Position numbers and translations under genes: made by a program. Below the pieces are notes generated by a model, which searched no databases, was not told where the DNA came from, and was given only the letters and a program-made list of their open reading frames with translations. 64,000 nt of DNA from Agreia sp. VKM Ac-1783 (lineage in GTDB: Bacteria > Actinomycetota > Actinomycetes > Actinomycetales > Microbacteriaceae): positions 310,001-374,000 of the forward strand of contig NZ_FXWI01000001.1 of the NCBI RefSeq assembly GCF_900177765.1, read 5' to 3'. Each line of letters starts with the position of its first letter. Positions within the stretch are counted from its first letter, which is position 1. Positions 1-8,778 of the stretch are shown piece by piece.

Positions 1-1206
1 AGTAGGGGAGGGTCGAGCAACGACCAGCTCAGGCGCTACAACCTGTCGATGGTCATGACGCTCATCCACCACTCGGGCGGTTGCTCGAGGGCAGAGATCA
101 CGCGGCGAATGGGGCTGAACCGCTCCACGGTGGGCGCTCTGGTAGCCGAGCTGGTCGAGCTCGGGCTCGCCTTCGAGGGCGAGCCCGAGTCGGTCTCCGG
201 ACGGGTCGGACGACCGAGCGTGCAGGTGTTCCCGAACCCCGCGATCGTGGCGCTCGCCGTCTATCCCGACGTCGATGCGATCACGGTCTGCATCGTGGGA
301 CTCGGCGGCGAGGTGATTCGTCGCATCCGGTACGACACCGTGCGAGTGCCGACGGTGCACGAGACGGTCAACGTCGTCAAGGCGATCGTCGACGGCATGC
401 GCGGCGAGATCGAATCCAGCTTCAGAGTCGCCGGCGTGGGCGTGGCGGTTCCGGGCCTGGTGAACTCCAAAGACGGCCGGGTGCTCATCGCCCCGCACCT
501 GGGATGGCGAGATGCCTCCCTCGCCGCTGCGCTCACCAAGGCATTGGACTACCCGGTCTTCGCCGGCAACGACGCGAGCCTCGGTGCCATCGCCGAGAGC
601 CTGTTCGGCATCGCTCGAGGCATGGACGATCTCGTCTACCTCAACGGCAGCGCGAGCGGCATCGGCGGCGGGCTGATCATCGGCGGCTCGCCGCTGCGCG
701 GAACGAGCGGCTACGCGGGCGAGCTCGGCCACACTCTGGTGAACAACATGGGCTCGCGCTGTCACTGTGGCCGCACCGGGTGTCTCGAGACCGAGGTGAG
801 CCTCAGTCGGCTGCTCGCCGTGCTCAAGCTGGCCCGGGCGGACCAAGACGAGCTCGAGATAGCGCTCGGCGTCTCCCGAGACCCGAAGGTCATGCGTGAG
901 GTGCAGCGTCAGATCGACATGCTCTCCGAGGCCATCTCGAACTTCGTGAATATGTTCGACCCCGAGATCGTGATCCTCGGCGGGTTCCTCGCGTCGCTGC
1001 TCAGCGTCGGGCGAGAAAGACTGGCGGATGCCGTTCGCCTGCGTTCCATGAGCAGCATGGGTCACAGCGTGGTCATCGAGAAGGCGAGCCTGCGGTCGCG
1101 CATCATCATGGTCGGCGCGGCCGAGCTCGCGTTCGCCGGTCTGCTCGACGACCCCGCCGGCTTCGCTCGCGGGGCCGCCGGGCGGGCAGGTCAGCCTCGC
1201 GGGTGA
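1..1206 (+). CDS. ROK family transcriptional regulator, 5' end cut by the window
   Basis: The reading frame is open from base 1, and the residues before the first ATG (base 49) match the N-terminus of the next gene (SSNDQLRRYNLS against NSNDQARRHNLS), so the start lies upstream of the window. The visible 401 residues show an N-terminal winged helix-turn-helix (TRRMGLNRSTVGALVAELV) followed by a ROK sugar-kinase-like domain. That domain has the GIGGGLIIGG phosphate loop and the CHCGRTGCLE zinc-binding motif, as in NagC/XylR-type repressors. It probably senses a sugar or sugar phosphate and represses a carbohydrate operon. It lies 52 bp before a close paralogue on the same strand. The ligand cannot be told from the sequence. 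Confidence 0.9.
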   Translation, partial: SRGGSSNDQLRRYNLSMVMTLIHHSGGCSRAEITRRMGLNRSTVGALVAELVELGLAFEGEPESVSGRVGRPSVQVFPNPAIVALAVYPDVDAITVCIVGLGGEVIRRIRYDTVRVPTVHETVNVVKAIVDGMRGEIESSFRVAGVGVAVPGLVNSKDGRVLIAPHLGWRDASLAAALTKALDYPVFAGNDASLGAIAESLFGIARGMDDLVYLNGSASGIGGGLIIGGSPLRGTSGYAGELGHTLVNNMGSRCHCGRTGCLETEVSLSRLLAVLKLARADQDELEIALGVSRDPKVMREVQRQIDMLSEAISNFVNMFDPEIVILGGFLASLLSVGRERLADAVRLRSMSSMGHSVVIEKASLRSRIIMVGAAELAFAGLLDDPAGFARGAAGRAGQPRG

Positions 1207-1258
1207 GTCAGAATAGACGAGACAGCAGCGCCCAGCCGCAGTCGGCGAAGGGGAGCAC

Positions 1259-2455
1259 GTGAGCGTCGAGCAGCCCGCCCCGCTCAGCCGGGTCGGCAAC
1301 AGCAATGACCAGGCGCGGCGGCACAACCTCTCGACCGTGCTCACGCTGCTGCACCACGGCGGTTCTCGCACCCGAGCAGAGCTCACCCGTGCAACGGGCC
1401 TGAATCGCTCGACGATCGCCGCGCTGGTGAGTGAGTTGGGTGATCTGGGCCTGGTCTACGAGACCCAGCAGACCGACCCGGGCACGGTCGGCAGGCCCAG
1501 CCCCTTCGTGCATCTCACCGATCGCCTCCTCGCCGTGGCGGTCAACCCCGACCTCGACGCCGTCACCATCGGCCTCGTGCAGTTGGGCGGGCGAGTGCTC
1601 ACGCGCGTGCGCCATGAGACGACGCGGACACCGGGCCTCGACGAGACCGTCGCCATCGTGCAGCGCGAGGTGGCCGGTCTCGTCGCCGGTCTCGCCGACG
1701 ACCAGCACATCGTGGGCGTGGGGATCGCTGTGCCCGGTCTGGTGCGCAGCTCCGACGGCGTCGTCACTCTGGCGCCCCACCTGCTCTGGAACGACCAGCC
1801 CCTGGCCGAGCCGATCGCCGAGGCTCTCGGCATCCCGGCTTTCGCGGCGAATGACGCCCAGCTCGGACTGGTGGCGGAGAGCCTGTTCGGTGCCGGACGC
1901 GGTGTCGAAGACATCGTCTATCTCAACGGCTCGACCTCGGGGATCGGCGGGAGCGTGCTGGTGGCGGGCAACGCCCTGCGCGGCGCTCAGGGCTACGCGG
2001 GCGAGCTCGGCCACACGCTCGTCAACAGCGACGGGGTCACCTGCTTCTGTGGAAAGAGCGGATGCCTCGAGACCGAGGTCAATCTGGCCCGGCTGCTCGA
2101 GGTGCTGGGCACCGCGCCCGTCGACGGCGAGGAGTTCGACCGCATGCTGATCGCTGCGGCCGACGACGCCGTGCGCGCCGAGATCGACCGTCAGCTCGAT
2201 GTGCTGGGCACAGCGCTCGGCAACTTCGTGTCGATCTTCAACCCCTCGTCGATCATTCTCGGCGGGTTCCTCGGGTCGTTGTTCGCGGCGAATCCAGAGC
2301 GGTTGCAGGCGGGAATCCGCCGCGCATCGTTCGGGTCGCTCGGAGACGAGGTGACGGTGGAGCGTGCGCAGCTGCGCACTCGCCTCCTGATGGTCGGAGC
2401 GGCCGAACTCGCCTTCGCGCCCGTGCTCGCCGACCCCGCCGGGGTGCTCGGGTAG
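1259..2455 (+). CDS. ROK family transcriptional regulator (second of a tandem pair)
   Basis: This 398-residue protein starts at a GTG preceded by an AGGGGAG ribosome binding site. Its architecture matches the preceding gene: winged HTH (TRATGLNRSTIAALVSELG, about residues 40-60), ROK fold with a GIGGSVLVAGN loop near residue 225, and zinc motif CFCGKSGCLE near residue 260. It is likely a sugar-responsive DNA-binding repressor. The strong resemblance to its neighbour suggests tandem duplication followed by specialisation. A glycerate kinase gene follows within about 25 bp and may be co-transcribed. Confidence 0.93.
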   Translation: MSVEQPAPLSRVGNSNDQARRHNLSTVLTLLHHGGSRTRAELTRATGLNRSTIAALVSELGDLGLVYETQQTDPGTVGRPSPFVHLTDRLLAVAVNPDLDAVTIGLVQLGGRVLTRVRHETTRTPGLDETVAIVQREVAGLVAGLADDQHIVGVGIAVPGLVRSSDGVVTLAPHLLWNDQPLAEPIAEALGIPAFAANDAQLGLVAESLFGAGRGVEDIVYLNGSTSGIGGSVLVAGNALRGAQGYAGELGHTLVNSDGVTCFCGKSGCLETEVNLARLLEVLGTAPVDGEEFDRMLIAAADDAVRAEIDRQLDVLGTALGNFVSIFNPSSIILGGFLGSLFAANPERLQAGIRRASFGSLGDEVTVERAQLRTRLLMVGAAELAFAPVLADPAGVLG

Positions 2456-2480
2456 CGGGCCACCGGCTACCGTGGCGGGT

Positions 2481-3605
2481 ATGACCGCGCCGTCGACGAT
2501 CGTGTTCGCACCGGACTCCTTCAAGGGCTCGGCGACCGCGAGGCACGCCGCGTCTGCGATGGCCCGCGGCTGGGCCTCCGTTCGCCCACTCGACACGCTG
2601 GTGCTGAAGCCGATGGCCGATGGCGGCGAGGGTACGCTCGACGCCTTCGAGGCCGCGGTGCCGGGGTCGACACGTTTGCCAGTCAGCGTGATCGGGCCCG
2701 ACGACCGGCCCGTCGACGCGAGCTGGCTGCTGCTCGCCGACGGCACGGGCGTGGTCGAGCTGGCGAACACCAGCGGCATCACGCTGCTGAGTGAGCGTCG
2801 CCCTCATGACGCGCATTCCCGCGGATTCGGCCAGGCGATCGTCGCCGCGCTCGATGCCGGGGTGCGCCGCCTGGTGCTCGCCATCGGCGGCAGCTCGTCG
2901 ACCGACGGCGGCGTGGGTGTTCTCGACGAGCTCGGCGCCCGGTTTCTGGATGCGACGGGTCGGTCCGTGCGCGCCGGGAACCGTGGGCTGCATGACCTCG
3001 TGATCGCCGACCTCCACGCTCTGAGGCCGCTGCCTCCGGGCGGCGTCGACGTGCTGTGCGACGTGACGAATCCCCTGCTCGGAGCGAGCGGTGCGGCTGA
3101 GATCTACGGTCCGCAGAAGGGGGCGGCGACAGACGAGGCGGTGCACGTGCTCGAGGCGGGTCTCGCGACCCTTGATCGAGCGGTCTCGCGCTCAGCACCC
3201 GCCGCCCGCCGTGCGGTCGCCGACCCGACGCATCCGGGTGCCGGCGCCGCCGGCGGGGTGGGATTCGGTCTACTCGCGTGGGGTGCGCGGCTCGTACCCG
3301 GGTCGACCGGTGTGGCCGACGTCTGCGGACTGCCCGCGGCGATCGCGTCATGCGACGCCGTCGTCACAGGCGAGGGGAGCTTCGACTCACAATCGGCGGC
3401 GGGCAAGGCCGTGTCGGCGGTGCTGGCGGCGGCGAGCTCAGGAGCAGCGAGGGTCGAACTCGTCGCGGGCCGGATCTCGGCGCCCACCGAGCAGTTCGCA
3501 GACACGCTCTCGCTCACTGTGCTCGCAGGCTCCGCAGAAGCCGCCCAGGCCGAAGCGGAGTACTGGCTGCAGGTGGCCGGCGCCACCCTCGCCGAGCGCT
3601 ACTGA
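2481..3605 (+). CDS. Glycerate kinase (GlxK/GarK-type, glycerate kinase family 1)
   Basis: The product phosphorylates D-glycerate with ATP (2- or 3-phosphoglycerate depending on subtype), feeding glyoxylate or sugar-acid carbon into lower glycolysis. Family signatures are the N-terminal APDSFKGS motif, PMADGGEGT near residue 55, GGSSSTDGG near residue 140 and the C-terminal TGEGSFDSQSAAGKA segment. At 374 residues it has normal family length. The ATG at 2481 is used; an in-frame GTG at 2472 is an alternative, and neither has a strong ribosome binding site. It follows the two ROK regulators closely on the same strand, which suggests a shared carbohydrate theme. Confidence 0.92.
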   Translation: MTAPSTIVFAPDSFKGSATARHAASAMARGWASVRPLDTLVLKPMADGGEGTLDAFEAAVPGSTRLPVSVIGPDDRPVDASWLLLADGTGVVELANTSGITLLSERRPHDAHSRGFGQAIVAALDAGVRRLVLAIGGSSSTDGGVGVLDELGARFLDATGRSVRAGNRGLHDLVIADLHALRPLPPGGVDVLCDVTNPLLGASGAAEIYGPQKGAATDEAVHVLEAGLATLDRAVSRSAPAARRAVADPTHPGAGAAGGVGFGLLAWGARLVPGSTGVADVCGLPAAIASCDAVVTGEGSFDSQSAAGKAVSAVLAAASSGAARVELVAGRISAPTEQFADTLSLTVLAGSAEAAQAEAEYWLQVAGATLAERY

Positions 3606-3657
3606 CGACACCGAATCGGCGGTCTCGTGCGGATCCGTGACGAATCCGAATCACGAG

Positions 3658-3671
3658 TCGAATCGATTCGG
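3658..3671. promoter_or_regulatory. Palindromic operator-like site before the MFS exporter
   Basis: The sequence CGAATCGATTCG (3659-3670) is a perfect 12-bp palindrome about 50 bp upstream of the MFS start. It resembles, but does not equal, the LacI-type palindrome TCGAACCGGTTCGA found near 53 kb. No regulator is encoded next to it, so any role in repression is inference. Confidence 0.3.
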
Positions 3672-3719
3672 TAAGGTTGTTGTCATTCGTCCACTGCACC
3701 GATGTGCTCAAGGAATCCT

Positions 3720-4961
3720 GTGACCACCGACTCCATCACCGTCGTCCACGCGGGCGACTCGTTGTCGCGCCGCCAGCGCCTCGTCTATGTTCTGCTGCTC
3801 GGCGGGCTCACCGCGTTGGGGCCGCTCACGATCGACCTCTACCTGCCTGCGTTCCCCATCCTCGAAGAAGACCTGGGGGTGTCGGCGGGAGCGATCCAGT
3901 TGACCCTCACGGGTACGACGATCGGGTTCGCCCTCGGCCAGTTGGTCGTCGGCCCGTGGAGCGACAAGGTCGGGCGGCGGATTCCCTTGATCGTCGCGAC
4001 GCTGCTGCATATCGTGGCCTGCGTCGGCGCCGCGCTCGCGCCAGAGATCGTGACGCTCGGCATCTTCCGTGTTCTGCAGGGTGCGGGTGCCGCGGCCGGC
4101 GGCGTCGTCGCCATGGCCATGGTGCGCGACCTGTTCGGCGGACGCCCCTTGGTTCGCATGCTGTCGCGCCTGGCGCTCATCACGACCCTCGCGCCCCTGC
4201 TCGCCCCGCTCATCGGATCGCAGATGCTGCGCTTCACCGACTGGCGAGGAATCTTCTGGGCGCTCGCCATCTACGGCGTGCTCGTGGTGGTCGCCGTGTG
4301 GCTCTGGATCGTCGAGACTCTGCCCAAGGATCGTCCGCGCGACGGCGGGCATTCGACGCTGCGCCAGCGCTACAAATCCGTTCTCACCGACCGCATCTTC
4401 ATCGGTGTGGCAGTGATCGGTGGAATGACGTTCGCCGGCCTCTTCACCTACCTCTCGGCCTCGTCGTTCCTCTTCCAGCTCGTGTACAAACTCGACCCCC
4501 AACAGTACGGGCTGCTCTTCGCCATCAACTCCATCGGCATCGCCGCGGGCACGCAGGTGTCTGCCCGCCTCACGAAGTACGTGGCTCCCCAGTGGATCCT
4601 GGCCGGAACCACCATGGTCATGCTCGTCTGCGCCATCGCCATCGTTGTGCTCGATTCGGCGGGGGCGGGGTTGATCGGAATCCTCATCCCGCTCTGGTTC
4701 TTCATCGCCTCGTGCGGATTCGGGTTCCCGTGTGTTCAGGTGCTCGCCCTCGACGGGCACGGGCGTGAGGCGGGCACGGCGGCGTCGCTCCTCGGCGCCG
4801 TGAACTTCGGCCTCGCGGGGCTCATCTCTCCGATCGTCGGTTTTCTGGGCATCACGAGCGCTGTTCCGATGGGAGCGGTCATGGCGGTCACCGCGGCCGT
4901 CGCCGTCGCCGCGCTGTGGTTGATCGTTCGTCCGTCGACCGTTCCGGCACTGGGGGGCTGA
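3720..4961 (+). CDS. MFS multidrug exporter, Bcr/CflA (DHA1) family
   Basis: This is a 413-residue integral membrane protein with about 12 hydrophobic segments. Its N-terminal signature ALGPLTIDLYLPAFP is typical of Bcr/CflA drug-proton antiporters. The loop after the second helix contains GPWSDKVGRR, the motif-A equivalent. It probably exports drugs or small metabolites (bicyclomycin, chloramphenicol or cysteine-like substrates in known members). GTG 3720 is chosen because AAGGA lies five bases upstream; an upstream ATG at 3702 lacks a binding site. The actual substrate is unknown. Confidence 0.9.
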   Translation: MTTDSITVVHAGDSLSRRQRLVYVLLLGGLTALGPLTIDLYLPAFPILEEDLGVSAGAIQLTLTGTTIGFALGQLVVGPWSDKVGRRIPLIVATLLHIVACVGAALAPEIVTLGIFRVLQGAGAAAGGVVAMAMVRDLFGGRPLVRMLSRLALITTLAPLLAPLIGSQMLRFTDWRGIFWALAIYGVLVVVAVWLWIVETLPKDRPRDGGHSTLRQRYKSVLTDRIFIGVAVIGGMTFAGLFTYLSASSFLFQLVYKLDPQQYGLLFAINSIGIAAGTQVSARLTKYVAPQWILAGTTMVMLVCAIAIVVLDSAGAGLIGILIPLWFFIASCGFGFPCVQVLALDGHGREAGTAASLLGAVNFGLAGLISPIVGFLGITSAVPMGAVMAVTAAVAVAALWLIVRPSTVPALGG

Positions 4962-5013
4962 CACCGTTCGCAAGCCCTGCGCGGGTTTCCGGCGCAGCCG
5001 GTACGGTCGGGTG

Positions 5014-5715
5014 ATGACGAACGACCCTCCCGCTGAGCGCCCGCAGCCGAGCACAGACCAGAAGACCCGCACTGTTCAGAGGTTCTGGCCGCTCGTGAGC
5101 GCGTTCGCCGTTCTGGTCGTCGCGGTGCTGATCGGCGCCGTTGTGATGCTGCGCGGCGCCGGCAACCCTCTGGGCTTCGATACCGAGTGGATGGACGAGA
5201 TCCTCGAGCACCGATCGCCGGTGTGGGACGTGCCTTCGCTCGCGATGAACTACCTCGGGGGCGGCGTCATCGGGGTGTTCATCGTTCCGATCGCCATCAT
5301 CGTCGCTCTCTGCCTCTTCCGACGGTTCTGGGCCGCGGTCTTCTTCGCCGCCGCGACGATCCTGTCTGCCGGCCTCGTTCAGCTTCTGAAGGGCATCTTC
5401 GGCCGGGCCCGGCCCGAGCAGATCCTGGTGCACGCCGACTTCGGGTCGTTTCCATCCGGACACGTCGCCAATGCCACGACGATGGCGGTGGTGCTCGCGA
5501 TCGTTCTGCGTCGCACATGGGTGTGGGTCGCCGGCGTCGTCTATGTGATTCTGATGTTGCTGAGCCGAACGTACCTCGGAGCGCACTGGCTGAGCGATAC
5601 CGTCGGCGGACTCCTCCTCGGTGCCGGTGTCGCGGTCATCGTGTGGGCTCCGATCGCCAATCGGTTGTACCGAGAGAACGAGCGTCGGCACCGTCGCGAG
5701 ACCACTGCCCCCTGA
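5014..5715 (+). CDS. PAP2-family membrane phosphatase
   Basis: This 233-residue membrane protein carries the three phosphatidic acid phosphatase type 2 motifs in order: KGIFGRARP (lysine and arginine of motif 1), PSGHVANA (catalytic histidine of motif 2) and SRTYLGAHWLSD (motif 3). Such enzymes dephosphorylate lipid phosphates such as undecaprenyl pyrophosphate or phosphatidate at the membrane. About five transmembrane helices are visible. A GTG immediately upstream (5011) is an alternative start. It ends in the first copy of a tandem 67-bp repeat. Confidence 0.9.
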   Translation: MTNDPPAERPQPSTDQKTRTVQRFWPLVSAFAVLVVAVLIGAVVMLRGAGNPLGFDTEWMDEILEHRSPVWDVPSLAMNYLGGGVIGVFIVPIAIIVALCLFRRFWAAVFFAAATILSAGLVQLLKGIFGRARPEQILVHADFGSFPSGHVANATTMAVVLAIVLRRTWVWVAGVVYVILMLLSRTYLGAHWLSDTVGGLLLGAGVAVIVWAPIANRLYRENERRHRRETTAP

Positions 5716-5873
5716 GATGTCTCACATGGCGACCTGCGCCCACCGCGGAGCAGCCATCCGTGCCACCTCAGCGCAGGAACTACCCATCTACGGCACGCTC
5801 GCACCTCCTGAGATGTCACAAGCGGCGGCTTCCCCGCCCGCGGATGCCGCCATATGCGCCACCTCTGCGCGGG
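5711..5873. repeat. Two imperfect 67-bp tandem repeats in the intergenic region
   Basis: Copy 1 is 5711-5777 and copy 2 is 5807-5873, separated by 29 bp. Both begin CCTGAGATGTC, contain a CCGCGGA core in the middle and end with GCCACCTCNGCGC(A/G)GG. Copy 1 overlaps the stop of the PAP2 gene. The same boundary motifs recur in inverted orientation near 25.6 kb, so this is a dispersed intergenic repeat family rather than a local accident. Its function is not known. Confidence 0.7.
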
Positions 5874-5906
5874 CTTCGTGCTCACCCGCGCTCGATAGTG
5901 CGCGTT

Positions 5907-5922
5907 TCTGCAACGTTGTAGT
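5907..5922. promoter_or_regulatory. LacI-type operator, probable autoregulatory site
   Basis: GCAACGTTGTA (5910-5920) matches the core of the perfect palindrome TTTACAACGTTGTAAA found upstream of the operon-1 transporter. It sits 8 bp before the GTG of the LacI gene, so the regulator probably represses its own transcription. Confidence 0.6.
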
Positions 5923-5930
5923 CTCAACCC

Positions 5931-6941
5931 GTGGCCATAACCCTGCATGATGTCGCCCGGTTGGCGGGCGTGTCGATCAAGACCGTCTCGAATGTCATCA
6001 ACGACTACCCCCACATCAGGCCGGCCACGAGAGAAAAGGTCGAGGCCGCGATCGACGAGCTCGGCTATCAGCCCAATCTGTCGGCGCGCAGCCTGCGCTC
6101 GGGTCGCTCCGGCGTCATCAGCCTGCTCATCCCTGATCTGCGCAACGCCTATTTCGCCGAGCTGGCCGACGCGGTCATGAGAGCTGCGCGGGCCAAAGGG
6201 CTGTCGGTGATCATCGAGCAGATGCCGGGAGGCAAGAAGGAAGAGCTCGAAATCCTTCGCGGTCCTCGCATGCAGCTCGTCGACGGAATCCTCTACAGTG
6301 TGCTCGCACTGGGAGAGGAGGATGCGCATCACCTCGATAACTCCATGCCGATGGTGCTGCTCGGCGACCGCATCTTCCATGGCCCTAAAGACCACGTGAC
6401 CATGCAGAATACCGAGGGCTCCCGGGCGGCGACCGAGCACCTGCTGTCGTTGGGCAGGAGGCGCGTCGCCGCCCTCGGAGCGCACCCCGGCGAGGTGGTG
6501 GGCTCGGCCGGGCTCAGGCTCGACGGGTACCGGCAGGCTCTTGCAGAGCGCGGGGTCGAGTACGACCCCGCGCTGGTCATTCCGGTCATGAGCTGGCACA
6601 GGCAAGACGGGGCGGAGGCCATGCGGGCCTTTCTCGCCGAGGGCGTTGCCTTCGATGGCCTCGTGGGCTTCAACGACTCCATGGCGTTGGGCGCGATGCG
6701 CGTGATGCAGGAGGCCGGCTTGCAGATTCCGGGCGACGTCGCCGTGATCGGCTTCGACGATATCGATGAGACCCGGTACTCGATCCCATCGCTCTCGACG
6801 ATCGACCCCTCGAAAGATCAGATCGCCGAGACCGCGGTCGACCTGCTGCTCGAGCGCATCGAGAATCCCGATTCGGATGCTCCGGCCCGAGATCTCGCGA
6901 CCGAGTTCCGCGTTGTGCAGCGAGAGTCGAGCGCCAACTGA
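5931..6941 (+). CDS. LacI family repressor of arabinofuranoside operon 1
   Basis: This 336-residue protein has an N-terminal LacI helix-turn-helix (LHDVARLAGVSIKTVSNV, residues 4-21) with hinge NLSARSLRSGRSG (about residues 50-62), then a periplasmic-binding-protein-like effector domain with DHVTMQN and VIGFDDIDETRY motifs. The start is a GTG just downstream of an operator-like palindrome. It lies directly upstream of an ABC importer and a GH51 arabinofuranosidase and shares long motif blocks with the LacI at 53130-54173, which sits beside a paralogous GH51 operon. An arabinose or arabino-oligosaccharide effector is inferred from context. Confidence 0.92.
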   Translation: MAITLHDVARLAGVSIKTVSNVINDYPHIRPATREKVEAAIDELGYQPNLSARSLRSGRSGVISLLIPDLRNAYFAELADAVMRAARAKGLSVIIEQMPGGKKEELEILRGPRMQLVDGILYSVLALGEEDAHHLDNSMPMVLLGDRIFHGPKDHVTMQNTEGSRAATEHLLSLGRRRVAALGAHPGEVVGSAGLRLDGYRQALAERGVEYDPALVIPVMSWHRQDGAEAMRAFLAEGVAFDGLVGFNDSMALGAMRVMQEAGLQIPGDVAVIGFDDIDETRYSIPSLSTIDPSKDQIAETAVDLLLERIENPDSDAPARDLATEFRVVQRESSAN

Positions 6942-7026
6942 CAGGGCGCTGAGCGCGACGTGCGCGCCACCCGCACGCCCGATCGACGCGCTCTGTGTCA
7001 ATTGAGGAACATCGGGAATTCCGTAC

Positions 7027-7055
7027 TTGACACTCATCCGAGCGCAGTGCAGAAT
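7027..7055 (+). promoter_or_regulatory. Sigma-70-type promoter of arabinofuranoside operon 1
   Basis: A consensus -35 box TTGACA (7027-7032) is followed after exactly 17 bp by CAGAAT (7050-7055). Transcription would start near 7062, inside the first operator. The 370-bp gap between the LacI gene and the binding-protein gene holds this promoter, two operators and then roughly 220 bp of untranslated leader in which nothing else is recognised. Confidence 0.6.
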
Positions 7056-7059
7056 CACT

Positions 7060-7089
7060 TTTACAACGTTTACTTTACAACGTTGTAAA
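7060..7089. promoter_or_regulatory. Tandem LacI operators (one perfect palindrome, one partial)
   Basis: TTTACAACGTTGTAAA (7074-7089) is a perfect 16-bp palindrome with the central CG typical of LacI operators. It is preceded 14 bp upstream by TTTACAACGTTTAC (7060-7073), which repeats the left half and core. The pair covers the expected transcription start, so bound repressor would block initiation. The core ACAACGTTGTA also occurs just before the LacI gene. Confidence 0.75.
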
Positions 7090-7311
7090 TGACGGAAATT
7101 CGACGTGGTGGCACCCGCCATGATCGATTGCTCGAATCAAGGAGGATTCGTTGATGGTCACATGCCGCACCCTGTGGGCAGGCTCTCTCGCCGGACACTC
7201 CCACCCCTCTCCCGCTTCAGCGCCTGCATCGCAGCGCTAGGGATACGACGCACCCCACCCGAACTCGCGACAGCACCGTCGCGGTTCTTCTTTCGAAGGG
7301 AACCTTTCACA

Positions 7312-8682
7312 GTGAAGACCAAATCACTTCTGGCCGTGGTGAGCGCTGGCGCTCTCCTGGCCGCTCTCGCTGGCTGCTCGCCCGATGTCAGTGCAGGAGG
7401 CGGCAGCACAGACTCCGCCGGCGGCGGCGACGCAGGCTCGTGCAGCAACACGATCGTCAACAAAGACGCCCCTCAGGTGTCGGTGTGGGCGTGGTACCCG
7501 AACATCAACACGGTCGTGGACATGTTCAACAAGTCGCACGACGACGTGCAGGTCTGCTGGTCGAATGCGGGCCAGGGCGCCGACGAGTACGCCAAGTTCT
7601 CGACAGCGATCGCTGCAGGCACGGGTGCACCCGACGTCGTTATGCTCGAGGCCGAGGTCGTTCCCGGCTTCATCCTGCAGGACGCCCTCGTCGATCTGAG
7701 CGAGCACGGCGCCGACGATGTGAAGGCGAACTTCAGTGCAGGCGCGTGGAAAGACGTCTCGAGCGGCGACTCCGTCTACGCGATTCCGGTCGACGGCGGC
7801 CCTATGGCCATGATCTATCGCGCCGACATCTTCACGAAGTACGGCATCACTGTACCCACGACGTGGGACGAATACGCCGCTGCAGCGCAACAGCTCAAGG
7901 ACGCGGGCGGCCCGTTCATGGGTGACTTCGGCAGCAACGTGCCGGCGTGGTTCACGGCTCTGATGACGCAGAACGGCCAGAAGGCCTGGGATTACGAGTC
8001 GGCCGACCCCCAGAAGATCGGCATCGATCTGAACGACGACGGCAGCAAGAAGGTCGCCGACTATTGGCAGGACCTCGTCAAGAAGGGCCTCGTCGACACG
8101 AAGGACCAGTTCAACACCGACTACATCGGCGGTCTGGCCAACGGCTCGTACGCCACGTACGTCTCTGCCGCGTGGGCTCCCGGATACCTGACGGGAGCCG
8201 GAGCCTCGACCGAGGGCGACGGCGCTCAGTGGCAGGCGGCCCCGCTTCCCCAGTGGGATCCGGCGAACCCCGTCTCCGTGAACTGGGGTGGATCCACATT
8301 CGCCGTGACCACGCAGGCCAAGGACAAAGATCTGGCGGCGACCGTCGCCAAGGAGCTGTACGCATCCGACGAGGAGCTGCAGGATGGCGTCGACACGCAG
8401 ACGATCTTCCCTCTCAACCAGAAGATGCTCGCGTCTGACGCGTTCGCCACCACTCCCGTCAAGTTCTTCAACGGCCAGACGGCCAACAAGGACGTCTACA
8501 TTCCGGCGGAGAACGCGTACGAGGGTTACACCTACAGCCCGTTCACGACGTACTACTACTCGGAGCTGACGAAGTCGATGGTCTCGATCATCGATGGCAG
8601 CAAGTCCGGCTCGCAGTCGCTCGATGATCTGCAGAAGACCATGACCGACTACGCCAAGGCACAGGGCTTCACCGTCAAATAA
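7312..8682 (+). CDS. Sugar ABC transporter substrate-binding lipoprotein (operon 1)
   Basis: The protein is 456 residues when begun at GTG 7312, which has GAAGGG upstream. It opens with a lipoprotein signal peptide ending in lipobox LAGC (cysteine near residue 22) and a Ser/Gly-rich linker, followed by a family-1 extracellular solute-binding fold (VWAWYPNINTVVDMF, GAPDVVMLEA, YAIPVDGGPMAMIY). A longer in-frame ORF from 7105 would bury the signal peptide and is unlikely. It delivers an oligosaccharide, probably arabinose-containing, to the two permeases downstream. It shares the C-terminal GFTVK ending with the operon-2 binding protein. Confidence 0.92.
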   Translation: MKTKSLLAVVSAGALLAALAGCSPDVSAGGGSTDSAGGGDAGSCSNTIVNKDAPQVSVWAWYPNINTVVDMFNKSHDDVQVCWSNAGQGADEYAKFSTAIAAGTGAPDVVMLEAEVVPGFILQDALVDLSEHGADDVKANFSAGAWKDVSSGDSVYAIPVDGGPMAMIYRADIFTKYGITVPTTWDEYAAAAQQLKDAGGPFMGDFGSNVPAWFTALMTQNGQKAWDYESADPQKIGIDLNDDGSKKVADYWQDLVKKGLVDTKDQFNTDYIGGLANGSYATYVSAAWAPGYLTGAGASTEGDGAQWQAAPLPQWDPANPVSVNWGGSTFAVTTQAKDKDLAATVAKELYASDEELQDGVDTQTIFPLNQKMLASDAFATTPVKFFNGQTANKDVYIPAENAYEGYTYSPFTTYYYSELTKSMVSIIDGSKSGSQSLDDLQKTMTDYAKAQGFTVK

Positions 8683-8697
8683 CACGTCTGCACCCAT

Positions 8698-8737
8698 CGA
8701 CAGGCTCAGGGAACGACACCGTTCCCTGAGCCCGTCG
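8698..8737 (+). repeat. Inverted repeat / intercistronic hairpin between binding protein and permease
   Basis: CGACAGGCTCAGGGAAC (8698-8714) and GTTCCCTGAGCCCGTCG (8721-8737) form a 17-bp stem with one mismatch and a 6-nt loop. The arms belong to a dispersed repeat also seen at 14615-14637. There is no U-tract, so rather than a full terminator it may stabilise the upstream message or attenuate transcription, keeping permease levels below binding-protein levels. Confidence 0.75.
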
Positions 8738-8778
8738 AAGGGCCCCACTCTTCCCTCACAGTCGATCGAAGGACTGAC

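Noticed and set aside
3708-5072. A 454-residue minus-strand ORF opposite the MFS exporter
   Set aside because: No domain pattern, strongly charged composition, and full overlap with a convincing membrane transporter.
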